Assembly: GCA_964350265.1 (NCBI GenBank)
Contig: CAYGJZ010000007.1
Coordinates: forward strand, 1 to 64,000
Length of the DNA stretch: 64,000 nt
Direction: 5' to 3'
Origin: BQJD01 sp964350265
GTDB lineage: Bacteria; Pseudomonadota; Gammaproteobacteria; Arenicellales; CAJQKF01
Shown here: positions 1 through 8,337 of the stretch, in pieces
How positions within the stretch are numbered: position 1 is the stretch's first letter
How the letters are laid out: each line of letters opens with the position of its first letter
Made by a program: the position numbers and the translations under genes
The notes under the pieces: generated by a model
The model's input: only the letters and a program-made list of their open reading frames with translations
The model's database searches: none
What the model was told of the DNA's origin: nothing

Positions 1-6
1 GCCGGG

Positions 7-387
7 TTACCGTCGCAGGTTCACCAGCCGTTCCTGGCATTGCTCCTCGATGGCGTCGAGCTCGCGCAGGGTGATCTCGATGTCGTCCTTCTGCTGCAGC
101 AACTGGGTGCGCCGGTCGCGGATCTTCTCGATGAAGTAGTCCAGCTGTGCCGACTCGCCGGGCTCGCTGTGATACAGGCTGATGATCTCGGCGATCTCCG
201 ACAGCGAGAAGCCAAGACGCTTGCCGCGCAGGATCAGCTTCAGGCGCACCCGGTCGCGGTGGGAGTAGACCCGCTGCCGTCCACGGCGGGCGGGATGCAG
301 CAGTCCCTCGTCCTCGTAAAAGCGGATGGCGCGGGTAGTCACGTCGAACTCCCGCGACAGGTCGGTGATGCTGAGGGAGTCGGTCAT
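7..387 (-). CDS. liuR: MerR-family transcriptional regulator, LiuR-like
   Basis: This is a 126-residue MerR-type DNA-binding regulator. The N-terminal winged helix-turn-helix (about residues 5-72) contains the family signature TRAIRFYEDEGLL, and a coiled-coil dimerisation helix fills the C-terminal half. It lacks the paired cysteines of metal sensors; its only cysteine is near residue 117. This fits the LiuR branch, which controls branched-chain amino acid and acyl-CoA catabolism. It is transcribed divergently from the acyl-CoA mutase icmF, and a near-perfect palindrome at 432-453 lies between them, so it probably regulates both itself and icmF. The exact LiuR assignment rests on sequence resemblance and this context. 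Confidence 0.82.
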   Translation of the reverse strand: MTDSLSITDLSREFDVTTRAIRFYEDEGLLHPARRGRQRVYSHRDRVRLKLILRGKRLGFSLSEIAEIISLYHSEPGESAQLDYFIEKIRDRRTQLLQQKDDIEITLRELDAIEEQCQERLVNLRR

Positions 388-431
388 GCGATGGGGCGGC
401 GTGTGCGCATGCGCCCGAGTATATCGGCAAA

Positions 432-460
432 TTGACGTTTACGTAAACGTTAACTAGAAT
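432..460 (+). promoter_or_regulatory. icmF promoter overlapping a palindromic MerR/LiuR-type operator
   Basis: Positions 432-453 form a 22-bp inverted repeat with 10 of 11 pairs matched, centred on TTTACGTAAA. The same bases hold a near-consensus sigma-70 promoter: -35 TTGACG (432-437), a 17-bp spacer and -10 TAGAAT (455-460). The operator therefore covers the -35 and spacer, as expected for a regulator that occludes or remodels the promoter. Similar palindromes are known for LiuR-type regulators. The divergent regulator gene begins 45 bp to the left. Confidence 0.75.
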
Positions 461-509
461 GACCCGTGACTCTTTCCCTCCGCACGACTTACAGGCGTTG
501 TTCGCCGGG

Positions 510-3500
510 ATGGTTGCCTTGAAACCTGCCGCACAATCCGTCGACCGCGCACCGGGCGCGCGCAGCGAGCGTGCCACCCCGTTGCGCTTCGTCACCGCCG
601 CCAGCCTGTTCGATGGCCACGACGCGTCCATCAACATCATGCGCCGCATCCTGCAGTCGAGCGGGGTGGAGGTCATCCACCTGGGGCACAACCGCTCGGT
701 GCGCGAGATCGTCGATGCGGCCATCCAGGAGGATGCCAACGGCATCGCGGTGAGTTCCTACCAGGGCGGGCACGTCGAGTACTTCAAGTACATGGTGGAC
801 ATGCTGCGCGAGGCCGGCTGCGGACATATCCGCGTGTTCGGTGGCGGCGGCGGGGTGATCGTGCCCTCGGAGATCGCCGAGCTGCACGACTACGGCGTGG
901 CCCGCATCTACTCGCCGGAAGACGGTCAGCGCCTGGGCCTGCAGGGCATGATCGACGACATGCTCGAGCGCGCCGGCGCCGACGCCGACGGGCAAGCCCT
1001 CGCCGGCGAGAGCACCCGCGCCGAGGACCTGGCCAGCTTCGCCCACCTGGCGCGGCTGATTTCGATGATCGAGAACGGCGACGCCAGCGAGACCCTGGTG
1101 GCGCGCATCGACCAGGCCACCCCCGAGCGGGTCATGCCGGTGTTCGGCCTGACCGGAACCGGTGGTTCGGGCAAGTCGTCCCTCACCGACGAACTGGTGC
1201 TGCGCCTGCGCCTGGACTACGGCGATGCCCTGCGCATCGCGCTGGTGGCGGTGGACCCGTCGCGGCGCAAGACCGGCGGCGCATTGCTCGGCGACCGGAT
1301 CCGCATGAATGCCATCGATGGCGGCAAGGTGTTCATGCGCTCCATGGCCACCCGCGACGCCGGCAACGAGATGCCGCCGGGCATCGACCGGGTGCTCAAG
1401 CTGCTGGCCATGGCCAACTTCGACCTCGCCATCGTCGAGACCCCGGGCATCGGGCAGGGCGATGCCGGCATTGCCGGGCACGTCGACAGTGCCCTGTACG
1501 TGATGACCCCGGAATTCGGTGCCGCCAGCCAGCTGGAGAAGATCGACATGCTCGACTTCGCCGACTTCGTGGCCATCAACAAGTCCGACCGCAAGGGTGC
1601 CAAGGATGCCCTGCGCGACGTGCGCAAGCAGTTGCAGCGCAACCGCGAGGCCTTCTCCACCCCGGTGGAGGAGATGCCGGTCTACCTGACCAGCGCGGCG
1701 CACTTCAACGATGCCGGGGTCACCGCGCTGTACTTCGCGGTGCAGCAGGCGCTGGTGGCCAAGGGCCTGGCCGAATCCCCCGGCGTGCTGCGACGCCTGG
1801 AGCAGGGCCCGGGGCGGGTGGAGGCCATCGTCCCCGCCGCGCGCCAGCGCTACCTGTCGGAGATCGCCGACACGGTGCGTGACTATCACCGCGAGAGCGC
1901 CAGCCAGGCCGACATCGCGCATCGCTGCCAGCAGCTCGAGGAGGTCGCCGAACTGCTTGACGATGCCGCCGCCGACGCGGTGCGCAGTCGCCTTGAGACC
2001 GAGCGCGCGGCGCTCGACCCGGCCTGCGCGCAGCTGCTCGCACAGTGGCCGAAGATCGCCGAGCGCTATCGCGGGGAGACCTTCAGCTACCAGGTGCGGG
2101 ACCGGGAAATCCGCATGCCGCTGACCTACGAGTCGCTGGCCGGTACCCGCGTGCGCAAGATCGCGCTGCCGCGCTACCGCGACCGCGGCGACCTGCTGGC
2201 CTGGCTGCGCGGCGAGAACCTGCCGGGCTGCTTTCCCTACACCGCCGGGGTGTTCCCGCTCAAGCGCGAGGGCGAGGACCCCACCCGCATGTTCGCCGGC
2301 GAGGGCGATCCCTTTCGCACCAACCGCCGCTTCAAGTACCTCTCCGAGGGCTATGCCGCCAAGCGGCTGTCCACCGCCTTCGACTCGGTCACGCTGTACG
2401 GCGCCGATCCCGACCAGCGTCCCGACATCTACGGCAAGGTCGGTACCTCCGGGGTTTCGGTGGCGACCCTCGACGACATGCGCGAACTGTACCGCGGCTT
2501 CGACCTCTGCCATCCCGGCACCTCCGTGTCGATGACCATCAACGGCCCGGCGCCGACGGTGCTGGCGATGTTTCTCAACACCGCCATCGACCAGCAGGTG
2601 GAGCGCTTCGAGGAAGAGCACGGTCATGCCCCGGACGACGGCGAGCTGGCCGACCTTCGCGCGCGCACCCTGTCCACCGTGCGCGGCACCGTGCAGGCGG
2701 ATATTCTCAAGGAAGACCAGGGACAGAACACCTGCCTGTTCTCCACCGAGTTCTCGTTGCGCCTGATGGGCGACATCCAGCAGTACTTCATCGATCACCG
2801 GGTGCGCAACTTCTACTCGGTGTCGATTTCCGGCTACCACATCGCCGAGGCCGGTGCGAACCCGGTCAGCCAGCTTGCCTTCACCCTGGCCAACGGCTTC
2901 ACCTACGTCGAGTCCTACCTCGCCCGGGGCATGAACATCGACGACTTTGCCCCCAACCTGTCGTTCTTCTTCTCCAACGGCATGGACCCGGAGTACACGG
3001 TCATGGGCCGGGTGGCACGACGGATCTGGGCGGTGGCCATGCGCGAGCGCTACGGCGCCGGCGAGCGCAGCCAGAAGCTGAAGTACCACGTGCAGACCTC
3101 CGGCCGCAGCCTGCATGCCCAGGAAATGGCCTTCAACGACATTCGCACCACCTTGCAGGCCCTGATCGCGGTGTACGACAACTGCAACAGCCTGCACACC
3201 AATGCCCACGACGAGGCCATCACCACGCCGGGCGAGGACTCGGTGCGCCGCGCGGTGGCGATCCAGAAGATCATCAACGAGGAATGGGGCCTGGCGAAGA
3301 ACCAGAACCCGAACCAGGGCAGCTTCATCGTCGAGGAGCTCACCGACCTGGTCGAGGAAGCGGTGCTGGCCGAGTTCGACCGGCTGTCCGAGCGTGGCGG
3401 GGTGCTCGGCGCCATGGAGACCGGCTACCAGCGTGGCCGCATCCAGGAAGAGTCCATGCTCTACGAACACCGCAAGCACGATGGCTCGCACCCGATCATC

Positions 3501-3779
3501 GGCGTCAACACCTTTCTGAAGGAATCCGACCAGCCGCCCAAGGAGCCGGAGCTGGCCCGCGCCACGGAGGCGGAGAAGCGCGGTCAGCTGGCCAGGCTCG
3601 AGGACTTCCAGTCCCGTCATGCCGAGGAATCGGCAACGGCCCTGGAGCGGCTGAAGGCGGTGGCGGTGCGCGGCGACAACGTCTTCGCCGAGCTCATGCA
3701 CACCGTGCGAAGTTGTTCCCTTGGCCAGGTCACCCGGGCGCTGTTCGAGGTTGGCGGCAAGTACCGTCGCAACATGTAA
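510..3779 (+). CDS. icmF: Fused isobutyryl-CoA mutase (B12-binding, G-protein chaperone and mutase domains)
   Basis: IcmF interconverts isobutyryl-CoA and n-butyryl-CoA (some members also isovaleryl-CoA and pivalyl-CoA) using adenosylcobalamin. Domain order is a B12-binding domain (SLFDGHDASIN near the N terminus, then a GGGGGV segment), a MeaB-like GTPase (P-loop GTGGSGKSS at about residue 215, ETPGIGQGD, NKSD), a linker, and the large mutase domain ending in YRRNM. All domains are full length (1089 aa). An upstream ATG at 459 is in frame but lies inside the -10 box TAGAAT, so a transcript from that promoter would not contain it; Met at 510 is preferred although it has no clear ribosome site. 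The divergent LiuR-like gene supports a role in branched-chain acyl-CoA metabolism. Confidence 0.95.
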   Translation: MVALKPAAQSVDRAPGARSERATPLRFVTAASLFDGHDASINIMRRILQSSGVEVIHLGHNRSVREIVDAAIQEDANGIAVSSYQGGHVEYFKYMVDMLREAGCGHIRVFGGGGGVIVPSEIAELHDYGVARIYSPEDGQRLGLQGMIDDMLERAGADADGQALAGESTRAEDLASFAHLARLISMIENGDASETLVARIDQATPERVMPVFGLTGTGGSGKSSLTDELVLRLRLDYGDALRIALVAVDPSRRKTGGALLGDRIRMNAIDGGKVFMRSMATRDAGNEMPPGIDRVLKLLAMANFDLAIVETPGIGQGDAGIAGHVDSALYVMTPEFGAASQLEKIDMLDFADFVAINKSDRKGAKDALRDVRKQLQRNREAFSTPVEEMPVYLTSAAHFNDAGVTALYFAVQQALVAKGLAESPGVLRRLEQGPGRVEAIVPAARQRYLSEIADTVRDYHRESASQADIAHRCQQLEEVAELLDDAAADAVRSRLETERAALDPACAQLLAQWPKIAERYRGETFSYQVRDREIRMPLTYESLAGTRVRKIALPRYRDRGDLLAWLRGENLPGCFPYTAGVFPLKREGEDPTRMFAGEGDPFRTNRRFKYLSEGYAAKRLSTAFDSVTLYGADPDQRPDIYGKVGTSGVSVATLDDMRELYRGFDLCHPGTSVSMTINGPAPTVLAMFLNTAIDQQVERFEEEHGHAPDDGELADLRARTLSTVRGTVQADILKEDQGQNTCLFSTEFSLRLMGDIQQYFIDHRVRNFYSVSISGYHIAEAGANPVSQLAFTLANGFTYVESYLARGMNIDDFAPNLSFFFSNGMDPEYTVMGRVARRIWAVAMRERYGAGERSQKLKYHVQTSGRSLHAQEMAFNDIRTTLQALIAVYDNCNSLHTNAHDEAITTPGEDSVRRAVAIQKIINEEWGLAKNQNPNQGSFIVEELTDLVEEAVLAEFDRLSERGGVLGAMETGYQRGRIQEESMLYEHRKHDGSHPIIGVNTFLKESDQPPKEPELARATEAEKRGQLARLEDFQSRHAEESATALERLKAVAVRGDNVFAELMHTVRSCSLGQVTRALFEVGGKYRRNM

Positions 3780-3845
3780 TCACGTAAAATGGTCGGGCGC
3801 GTCTCGCGCCGACGATCGTTAGTCATCGACCACGGAGGCCACCAC

Positions 3846-4091
3846 GTGAACATTACCGCATTGCTCCTGTTTCTCGTCATCGGCGGCGTCGCCGGCTATC
3901 TCGCCGGGTTGATCATGAAGGGGCGTGGCATGGGCGTGGTCATGAACATCGTGGTCGGTGTCATCGGCGCCTTTCTCGGCGGTTGGCTGCTGGGCCTGGC
4001 AGGCTTCCAGACCGTGCACATCGTCGGGCAGATCATTTCCGCCACCGTCGGCGCGGTGGTGCTGCTGTTCATCGCGCGGTTGATCCGCTAG
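3846..4091 (+). CDS. GlsB/YeaQ/YmgE-family small membrane protein (transglycosylase-associated)
   Basis: An 81-residue, very hydrophobic protein with three predicted membrane helices and the glycine-rich pattern of the YeaQ/YmgE/GlsB family (GGVAGYLAGLIMKGRGMG, VVGVIGAFLGGWLLG). Members are small inner-membrane stress-associated proteins; their biochemical role is not established. The GTG at 3846 is chosen because GGAGG at 3834-3838 sits 7 nt upstream; an in-frame ATG at 3789 would add an arginine-rich, non-conserved stretch. It stands alone and is followed by a terminator. Confidence 0.8.
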   Translation: MNITALLLFLVIGGVAGYLAGLIMKGRGMGVVMNIVVGVIGAFLGGWLLGLAGFQTVHIVGQIISATVGAVVLLFIARLIR

Positions 4092-4134
4092 GCGGCTTAC
4101 TCGGCCGGTCACAACTGGCCGGGGAACGCTGGAC

Positions 4135-4157
4135 GGGGGCGCGCCGCGCCCCCTTTT
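4135..4157 (+). terminator. Rho-independent terminator
   Basis: An 8-bp perfect G+C stem (4135-4142 with 4146-4153) and a 3-nt loop are followed by TTTT. It lies after the YeaQ-like gene and before the MFS gene. Confidence 0.75.
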
Positions 4158-4200
4158 CCGTTTGGTCGGTGCAACACCCGGCCCATCGACCCTGGGAAAC

Positions 4201-5382
4201 ATGAACAAGAACGTCCTCCTGCTGTCCCTGTGCCAGGCACTGATGCTGACCGGCACCTCGCTGCTGGTTTCCACCTCCGCGCTGGTCGGTGCCTCGCTGG
4301 CCTCCTCGCCGAGCCTCGCGACGCTGCCGCTGTCGCTGCAGTTCCTCGGCATGATGGTGTCGTCGTTCTCTTCCTCCATGCTGATGAAGCAGATCGGTCG
4401 CAAGGCCGGGTTCACCGGTGGCCTGGTGCTGGCCATCGCCGGCGCCCTGTTGTGCGCGGCATCCATTCGCGCAGGCCATTTTGCCGGCTTCTGTGCCGGT
4501 TCGCTGCTGCTCGGCCTGTTCAACGGAGTGGGGCAGTTCTACCGCTTCGCCGCCACCGAGGTGGCCCCGGCCGCCTCCCGCGCACGGGCCATTTCCTACG
4601 TGCTGGCCGGCGGGGTGCTGGCCGCCTTCATCGGCCCCAACCTGGCCACCGTCAGCCGCGACCTGTTTCCCGGTGCCACCTTCGGCGGCAGCTACCTTGC
4701 CCTGGTGGCGGTGTATGCCCTGTCCATCGTCCTCATCGCCATGACCCGCTTCCCGGCCCAGGCCGAGGCCGAGCGTGTTTCCGGCGGCCGGCCGCTTCGG
4801 GTGATCATGCGCCAGCCGGTGTTCCTGGTCGCGGTGACCGGGGCACTGGTGGGCTACGGGGTGATGAACGTGGTGATGACCGCCACGCCGCTGGCCATGG
4901 CCGGCTGCGGCTTCGCCTTCGGCCCCACCGCGCAGGTCATCCAGTGGCACGTGGTCGGCATGTTCCTGCCCTCGTTCTTCACCGGCCGCGTCATCGAGCG
5001 CTTCGGCGTGCTGCGGGTGATGACCGCCGGCTGCGGCCTGCTGCTCGGCTGCATCGCGGTGAATCTCCACGGTGTCAGCTATGCCCACTTCCTGTTCGCG
5101 CTGATCCTGCTTGGCATCGGCTGGAACTTCCTGTTCATCGGCGGCACCACGCTGCTGACCGAAGCCTACAGCGGTGCCGAGAAGGCCAAGACCCAGGGCG
5201 TGAACGACTTCATCGTGGCCAGCACCGTGGCCTGCACCGCGCTGTCGTCGGGCTGGCTGAACCACCGTTTCGGCTGGGACGTGATCAACCAGGTGGCCAT
5301 TCCCGCGGTGGCGCTGGCGCTGGCCGCCACCGCCTGGCTGTCCTGGCGGCGCCGGCGTGGAGACCTCGCTAGCGTCCGGTAG
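4201..5382 (+). CDS. MFS transporter
   Basis: A 393-residue major facilitator with about 12 hydrophobic segments. The cytoplasmic-loop region after TM2 is FSSSMLMKQIGRKAGF, close to the usual MFS GX3(D/R)RXGR motif. Members of this subgroup (YnfM/YfnC-like) carry unidentified small solutes or drugs, so the substrate cannot be named. Met at 4201 is preferred over an in-frame ATG at 4162, which lies just after the terminator and adds a Pro-rich leader. Its 3' end overlaps the convergent EamA gene by 14 bp. Confidence 0.85.
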   Translation: MNKNVLLLSLCQALMLTGTSLLVSTSALVGASLASSPSLATLPLSLQFLGMMVSSFSSSMLMKQIGRKAGFTGGLVLAIAGALLCAASIRAGHFAGFCAGSLLLGLFNGVGQFYRFAATEVAPAASRARAISYVLAGGVLAAFIGPNLATVSRDLFPGATFGGSYLALVAVYALSIVLIAMTRFPAQAEAERVSGGRPLRVIMRQPVFLVAVTGALVGYGVMNVVMTATPLAMAGCGFAFGPTAQVIQWHVVGMFLPSFFTGRVIERFGVLRVMTAGCGLLLGCIAVNLHGVSYAHFLFALILLGIGWNFLFIGGTTLLTEAYSGAEKAKTQGVNDFIVASTVACTALSSGWLNHRFGWDVINQVAIPAVALALAATAWLSWRRRRGDLASVR

Positions 5383-6259
5383 CGAGGTTGCGGGGCGCCG
5401 ACTTGCCGCCGGGACGGGTGATCAGGTGGTTGCCGGCCAGCACCAGCGCCACCCCGGCCAGGGAGGCCAGGCTCCAGCGGAAGTCCTCGAGCACGGTGGA
5501 GATCGCCAGCGCGACGATGGGGAACAGCACGGTGGCATAGGCGGCGCGCCCCGGTCCTTCGCGGCCGACCAGCGTGAGGTAGCAGGTAAAGGCGATCACC
5601 GAGCCGAACACGGCAAGGTAGACGAGGGAGCCGACATAGGCCAGGGAGGGGTCGAAGCCGATGGGAATGCCGCGCGCGAAGATGGCGATGAACAGGAACA
5701 GCGCGCCGTAGCCCATGCCCCAGGCATTGGCCTGGACCACCGGGATGCCGCGGCGCTGGTTCCAGGCCGAGACCAGGTTGCCGGCCGATGCCAGTGCCGT
5801 GCCGAGCACGCACAGGCCGATGCCGAGCGTGCCGAAGCGCGACAGTTCCGGGGCGAACACCAGCACCAGCCCGAAGATGCCGATCGCCGCGCCGGCCACC
5901 GTGGTGGCGCCGACACGCTGGCCGAGGAACACGGCGCCGCCGGCGATGTTCATGATCACGATGGTGGAGAAGGTGACCGCCACCAGCCCCGTGGTGACGT
6001 AGGCGGTGGCGTAGTAGAACACCGCGTAGTTGCTGCTGAACAGGAACAGGCCCAGCGCCGCCATGCCCAGGTGGGCGCGGCCATCGAAGCGCAGCGGCAG
6101 GCCGCGCAGATGGCACCAGGCCATCAGCACGGCTGCCGCCAGGGCGAAGCGGTAGGCCACCGACACCACCGGCTCGACCACGCCGAGCTGCAGCTTGATG
6201 GCGTACCAGGTCGATCCCCAGATCAGGATCGTGGCCAGGTACAGGGGTCCCGAGCGCAT
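5369..6259 (-). CDS. EamA/DMT-family transporter
   Basis: A 296-residue drug/metabolite-type transporter with ten predicted membrane helices in two EamA repeats; the N-terminal ATILIWGSTWYAIK is the typical first-helix signature. Family members export amino acids or other metabolites. It lies directly downstream of a DUF1127 gene on the same strand, and both are divergent from a MocR regulator. That layout is common for a MocR-controlled transporter, so regulation by MocR is likely but inferred. Confidence 0.85.
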   Translation of the reverse strand: MRSGPLYLATILIWGSTWYAIKLQLGVVEPVVSVAYRFALAAAVLMAWCHLRGLPLRFDGRAHLGMAALGLFLFSSNYAVFYYATAYVTTGLVAVTFSTIVIMNIAGGAVFLGQRVGATTVAGAAIGIFGLVLVFAPELSRFGTLGIGLCVLGTALASAGNLVSAWNQRRGIPVVQANAWGMGYGALFLFIAIFARGIPIGFDPSLAYVGSLVYLAVFGSVIAFTCYLTLVGREGPGRAAYATVLFPIVALAISTVLEDFRWSLASLAGVALVLAGNHLITRPGGKSAPRNLATGR

Positions 6260-6289
6260 GGTCCCGGGCGGGTCGGTGGCCGGGTGGGG

Positions 6290-6499
6290 CTACGCCACCC
6301 AGAAGGGCTTGTCGGCCTCGATCATCGCCTCGACGCGCGAGATGCCAAGGTCGCGCAGGGCCTCGCTGGAGAGCGTGGCCAATGCCCGCCGCTGCACCGC
6401 GCGATTGCGCCAGGTGGCCAGCGCGGCGATGACGGTGCCGGCAATGGCGGCCGGCGAACGGGCGTCGTGGCGATGCAGGATTTCGGTCAGGGCAGTCAT
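6290..6499 (-). CDS. DUF1127 (YjiS-like) small protein
   Basis: A 69-residue basic protein whose C-terminal half carries the DUF1127 pattern (RRALATLSSEALRDLGISR). DUF1127 proteins are small RNA-binding-like or regulatory polypeptides linked to carbon, phosphate or arginine metabolism in other Proteobacteria; no function can be assigned here. It is the first gene upstream of the EamA transporter (30 bp apart) and is divergent from the MocR-type regulator. Confidence 0.82.
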   Translation of the reverse strand: MTALTEILHRHDARSPAAIAGTVIAALATWRNRAVQRRALATLSSEALRDLGISRVEAMIEADKPFWVA

Positions 6500-6578
6500 G
6501 GTGATTCTCCGGTTTGCTGTGCGCGTTCAAGTGGCCCCTTGGCCACGGTGCTGAATTATGGAGAACGGGCTGCTATAG

Positions 6579-6615
6579 TAACAGATACAAAAAACGGCAA
6601 TTTGAACCATAACAG
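6579..6615. promoter_or_regulatory. Candidate MocR-binding direct repeat
   Basis: TAACAG occurs at 6579-6584 and again at 6610-6615, 31 bp apart (about three helical turns), inside an A+T-rich stretch unlike the surrounding DNA and immediately upstream of the MocR gene. MocR regulators are known to bind directly repeated sites. The assignment rests on position and spacing only. Confidence 0.35.
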
Positions 6616-6622
6616 TTTACCC

Positions 6623-8059
6623 ATGACCTCCCGCGAACAGTTTCTCTACGACCGTGTCTACGACCTGGTGGTGGACCAGATCCGCGCCGGTTCCCTGCGT
6701 CCCGGCGACCGCCTGCCTTCGCTGCGCCGCATGAGCCGCCAGTTGAAGGTCAGCATCGCGACGGTGATGCAGGGCTATACCAACCTCGAGCGCGAGGGCT
6801 TCATCAGCGCGCGACCGCAGTCGGGCTTCTTCGTCAATCGTGGCCGGGAAACGTCCGCGCCGCTGCCGTCGGCGACCTCGCCCAAGCCCATCGTGCGCGA
6901 GTTCAAGTTGTCGGCGCTGGTGTTCGAGCTGTTGAAGATGTCGCGTCGCCCGGGCACGGCCCCGCTGGGCCCGGCCAACCTGTCCAACGAACTGCTGCCT
7001 GCCCGTGGCCTTGCCCGCATGATGCACCGGGTCACCAGCCGCGACCCCGGCAGCGCGCTGGAGTACAGCGAGCCACAGGGCGACGCCGGGCTGCGACGGC
7101 AGATTGCCTACCGTGCCAGCGGCACCGGCATGGTGGTGGACCCCGAGCAGGTGGTGGTCACCAACGGCGCCTCGGAGGCGATGACCGTGGCGCTGCGCTC
7201 GGTGACGCGACCGGGGGACACGGTGGCAGTGGAGTCGCCGACCTACTTCGTGCTGCTGCAGTTGATCGAGGATCTTGGCCTGAAGGCCATCGAGGTACCG
7301 TCCGATCCGCGCAACGGCCTCAACCTCGACGCCCTGGAAGACCTCGCCGGGCGCTTCCCCATTGCCGCGCTGATGTGCGTGGTCAACTTCAACAATCCCT
7401 ATGGCAGCCTGATGCCGGATGATGCCAAGCAGCGGCTGGTGGATCTCGCCAACCGCCACGGCATCCGGCTGATCGAGGACGACATCTACGGCGACCTGCA
7501 CTTCGGTCCCTACCGGCCGAGACCGTTGAAGAGCTTCGACGACACCGGCAACGTGGTGCTGTGCTCGTCGTTCTCGAAGACGCTGGCCCCCGGCTACCGG
7601 GTCGGCTGGCTGGTGGCCGACCGCGGTCGCGAGGAAATGCTCTCGCGCAAGCACAATGTCTCCATCGCCACCGCCACCTGTACCCAGCTCGCCGTGGCCG
7701 AGTTTCTCGCCAGCGGCGGCTACGATCGGCACCTGCGCGGACTGCGCCGGGCCATCCGCCAGCAGGTCGACCGGATGCGCGACGAGCTGGAACGGGTGCT
7801 GCCCGCGGGCACGCGCATCAGCCAGCCCCAGGGCGGTTTCGTGCTGTGGGTGGAACTGCCGCGCGGCGTCGACGCCGGGGAACTGTTCAACCAGTGCCTG
7901 GAAAACGGCGTCAACATCCTGCCGGGGTCGATTTTCTCGCCCACGCGCAAGTACAAGAACTGTTTCCGGGTCAGCTGCGGCCACCCGTGGAACCCGCTGG
8001 TGGCGCGTGGCGTCGAGCGGCTCGGCGAGCTGGCGCGGCAGGCCCACCGGCCGCTGTAG
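6623..8059 (+). CDS. MocR-type transcriptional regulator (GntR wHTH plus aminotransferase domain)
   Basis: A 478-residue fusion of a GntR winged helix-turn-helix (about 8-75; LRPGDRLPSLRRMSRQLKVS) to a fold-type I aminotransferase domain. The PLP-binding lysine is Lys319 in SFSKTLAPGYRVGW, and NFNNPYG and EDDIYGDL motifs are present. Such proteins sense PLP or an amino-acid adduct and act on adjacent genes. The most obvious targets are the divergent DUF1127-EamA pair. The start at 6623 begins exactly at the conserved DNA-binding domain. Confidence 0.9.
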   Translation: MTSREQFLYDRVYDLVVDQIRAGSLRPGDRLPSLRRMSRQLKVSIATVMQGYTNLEREGFISARPQSGFFVNRGRETSAPLPSATSPKPIVREFKLSALVFELLKMSRRPGTAPLGPANLSNELLPARGLARMMHRVTSRDPGSALEYSEPQGDAGLRRQIAYRASGTGMVVDPEQVVVTNGASEAMTVALRSVTRPGDTVAVESPTYFVLLQLIEDLGLKAIEVPSDPRNGLNLDALEDLAGRFPIAALMCVVNFNNPYGSLMPDDAKQRLVDLANRHGIRLIEDDIYGDLHFGPYRPRPLKSFDDTGNVVLCSSFSKTLAPGYRVGWLVADRGREEMLSRKHNVSIATATCTQLAVAEFLASGGYDRHLRGLRRAIRQQVDRMRDELERVLPAGTRISQPQGGFVLWVELPRGVDAGELFNQCLENGVNILPGSIFSPTRKYKNCFRVSCGHPWNPLVARGVERLGELARQAHRPL

Positions 8060-8256
8060 CCGCGCCGAGGACTCGTCGCCCGGTTTGACCGGGCGAGAGT
8101 TCACTTGGTTTATCAGCAGGTTATCGTTCCTTTCCCGGGTGGGGCGGCGGGTGCCTGGGCGGCTGCGCCGGGGTGGTCCGGGGAGTTTGCGCTGCGACAA
8201 AAAAACAACACATTTCCCCGGTGTGGCAATTTCACAACTCGGTGTTGTATTTTTGC

Positions 8257-8286
8257 TTGCGCGGGGAAAAAAAGCCGTGCACAATA
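8257..8286 (+). promoter_or_regulatory. Candidate porin promoter
   Basis: -35-like TTGCGC (8257-8262) and -10-like CACAAT (8280-8285) are separated by 17 bp within a run of A tracts. They lie about 50 bp upstream of the porin start, in an intergenic region (8060-8337) that is clearly richer in A+T than its neighbours. The match to consensus is only partial. Confidence 0.4.
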
Positions 8287-8337
8287 GCCGTGCTTTTGAA
8301 AGCACCATCCTATCAAACAGGTAAGGAGAGACGTCTC

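Noticed and set aside
489..3701. A 1070-codon open frame on the minus strand opposite icmF
   Set aside because: It mirrors icmF in a G+C-rich gene; the protein is His/Val/Gly-rich with no recognisable domain, as expected for an antisense shadow.
3792..3813. Hairpin after icmF as a terminator
   Set aside because: The stem contains a bulge and is not followed by T residues.
8071..8100. Hairpin just after the MocR gene as a terminator
   Set aside because: The stem is good but there is no T tract, so it was not called as an intrinsic terminator.
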